Positions 30,778-31,040 of a stretch of 31,040 nucleotides of DNA are shown one piece after another (position 1 is the first letter of the stretch; each line of letters starts with the position of its first letter). The position numbers were made by a program, and so were the translations under genes. The DNA is from a virus: IMG/VR virus record IMGVR_UViG_3300025132_000182, positions 1-31,040 of that record; one strand, given 5' to 3'. Under the pieces are notes generated by a model that did not search any database, was not told the DNA's origin, and worked only from the letters and a program-made list of their open reading frames with translations.

Positions 30778-31040
30778 GTAACAGCCGGCGCGGTACATTC
30801 TGCTGGGACCTGTTCGACAGCCACAGAGGAGCCCGACCCGGGGGAGACCGTCCCCTTCGAAGTCGGCCCCCGACCCGTCTGCGGTTCACCGATGGTGTCG
30901 AACTGCGGACGGACGGACGGCTACGGGTCACCCGCCGCGCGGATGGATACTACGTGGTCGGTCAGGGGATGTCGATTCCTGTGGCAACGCATGCCGAGGG
31001 AGCCGAAATCATTGCCGAGTTCCAAGGGGGTGGGCAATGA
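30774..31040 (+). CDS. Hypothetical early protein, 88 residues
   Basis: An Arg/Gly-rich protein with a basic N-terminal half (residues 15-35) and strand-like C-terminal half (GYYVVGQGMSIPVATHAEGA). No motif is recognised. It begins within the preceding gene's stop (ATGA) and ends with the same GGGQ-stop cassette, so another gene very probably starts at 31037 beyond the window. A small nucleic-acid-binding or host-directed protein is possible but unproven. Confidence 0.55.
   Translation: MSNSRRGTFCWDLFDSHRGARPGGDRPLRSRPPTRLRFTDGVELRTDGRLRVTRRADGYYVVGQGMSIPVATHAEGAEIIAEFQGGGQ
31022..31040 (+). promoter_or_regulatory. Translation-coupling cassette, copy 2, predicts next gene
   Basis: This repeats exactly the 19 bases at 30759-30777. 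It supplies the stop of the 88-residue gene and an ATG at 31037 for a gene that runs off the window. Confidence 0.75.

Overview
The window reads as about 31 kb of a tailed double-stranded DNA phage with podovirus-type gene content and a GC-rich genome. The evidence is the gene order portal, scaffold, major capsid, head-tail adaptor, nozzle, a series of tail proteins, three internal virion (ejection) proteins of rising size and a lysis cluster, with almost every junction a short start/stop overlap. No host gene, rRNA, tRNA, integrase or insertion sequence was seen. The host cannot be named; a Gram-negative bacterium is likely from the nozzle/ejection-protein architecture and the M15-type endolysin.

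Layout. (1) 3-19675, rightward: virion genes. These are the 3' part of the portal gene, an FmdB-like zinc-ribbon protein, an acidic protein, the scaffold, the major capsid protein, a decoration-like protein, a 428-residue adaptor, a 709-residue nozzle, three beta-rich tail proteins with similar N termini, and ejection proteins of 229, 876 and 2095 residues. (2) 19723-22606, rightward: small virion-associated proteins, a membrane/coiled-coil holin candidate, a 49-residue extremely basic protein and an M15 peptidase endolysin. (3) 29192-22593, leftward: an early replication and recombination operon. It encodes a ribbon-helix-helix regulator, an AEP primase fused to a VapE-type helicase, an ERF annealing protein, a 75-residue protein, a RuvC-like nuclease, a PD-(D/E)XK exonuclease, SSB and a cytosine-5 DNA methyltransferase. 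(4) 29193-29574: a divergent control region. (5) 29575-31040, rightward: small early genes that run off the window.

How it fits together. The leftward operon carries what a recombination-dependent replication system needs: end resection, ssDNA protection, annealing, junction cutting, and priming plus unwinding. No DNA polymerase or RNA polymerase is encoded here. The rightward block builds the virion and lyses the cell. The two blocks converge at 22593-22606, where the endolysin and methyltransferase genes overlap tail to tail.

The most unusual part is the divergent region 29193-29574. It holds two back-to-back sigma70-like promoters that carry the same 13-nt word in their -35/-10 spacers, a tandem 16-bp element that recurs at the primase start codon, and about five degenerate 37-bp units packed with CATG. 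I read this as a combined regulatory switch and candidate replication origin, possibly controlled by the ribbon-helix-helix protein. A second oddity is an exact 25-nt duplication between the helicase motif of the primase gene and the start of the 75-residue gene. All functions are inferred from sequence by eye; no database search was run.
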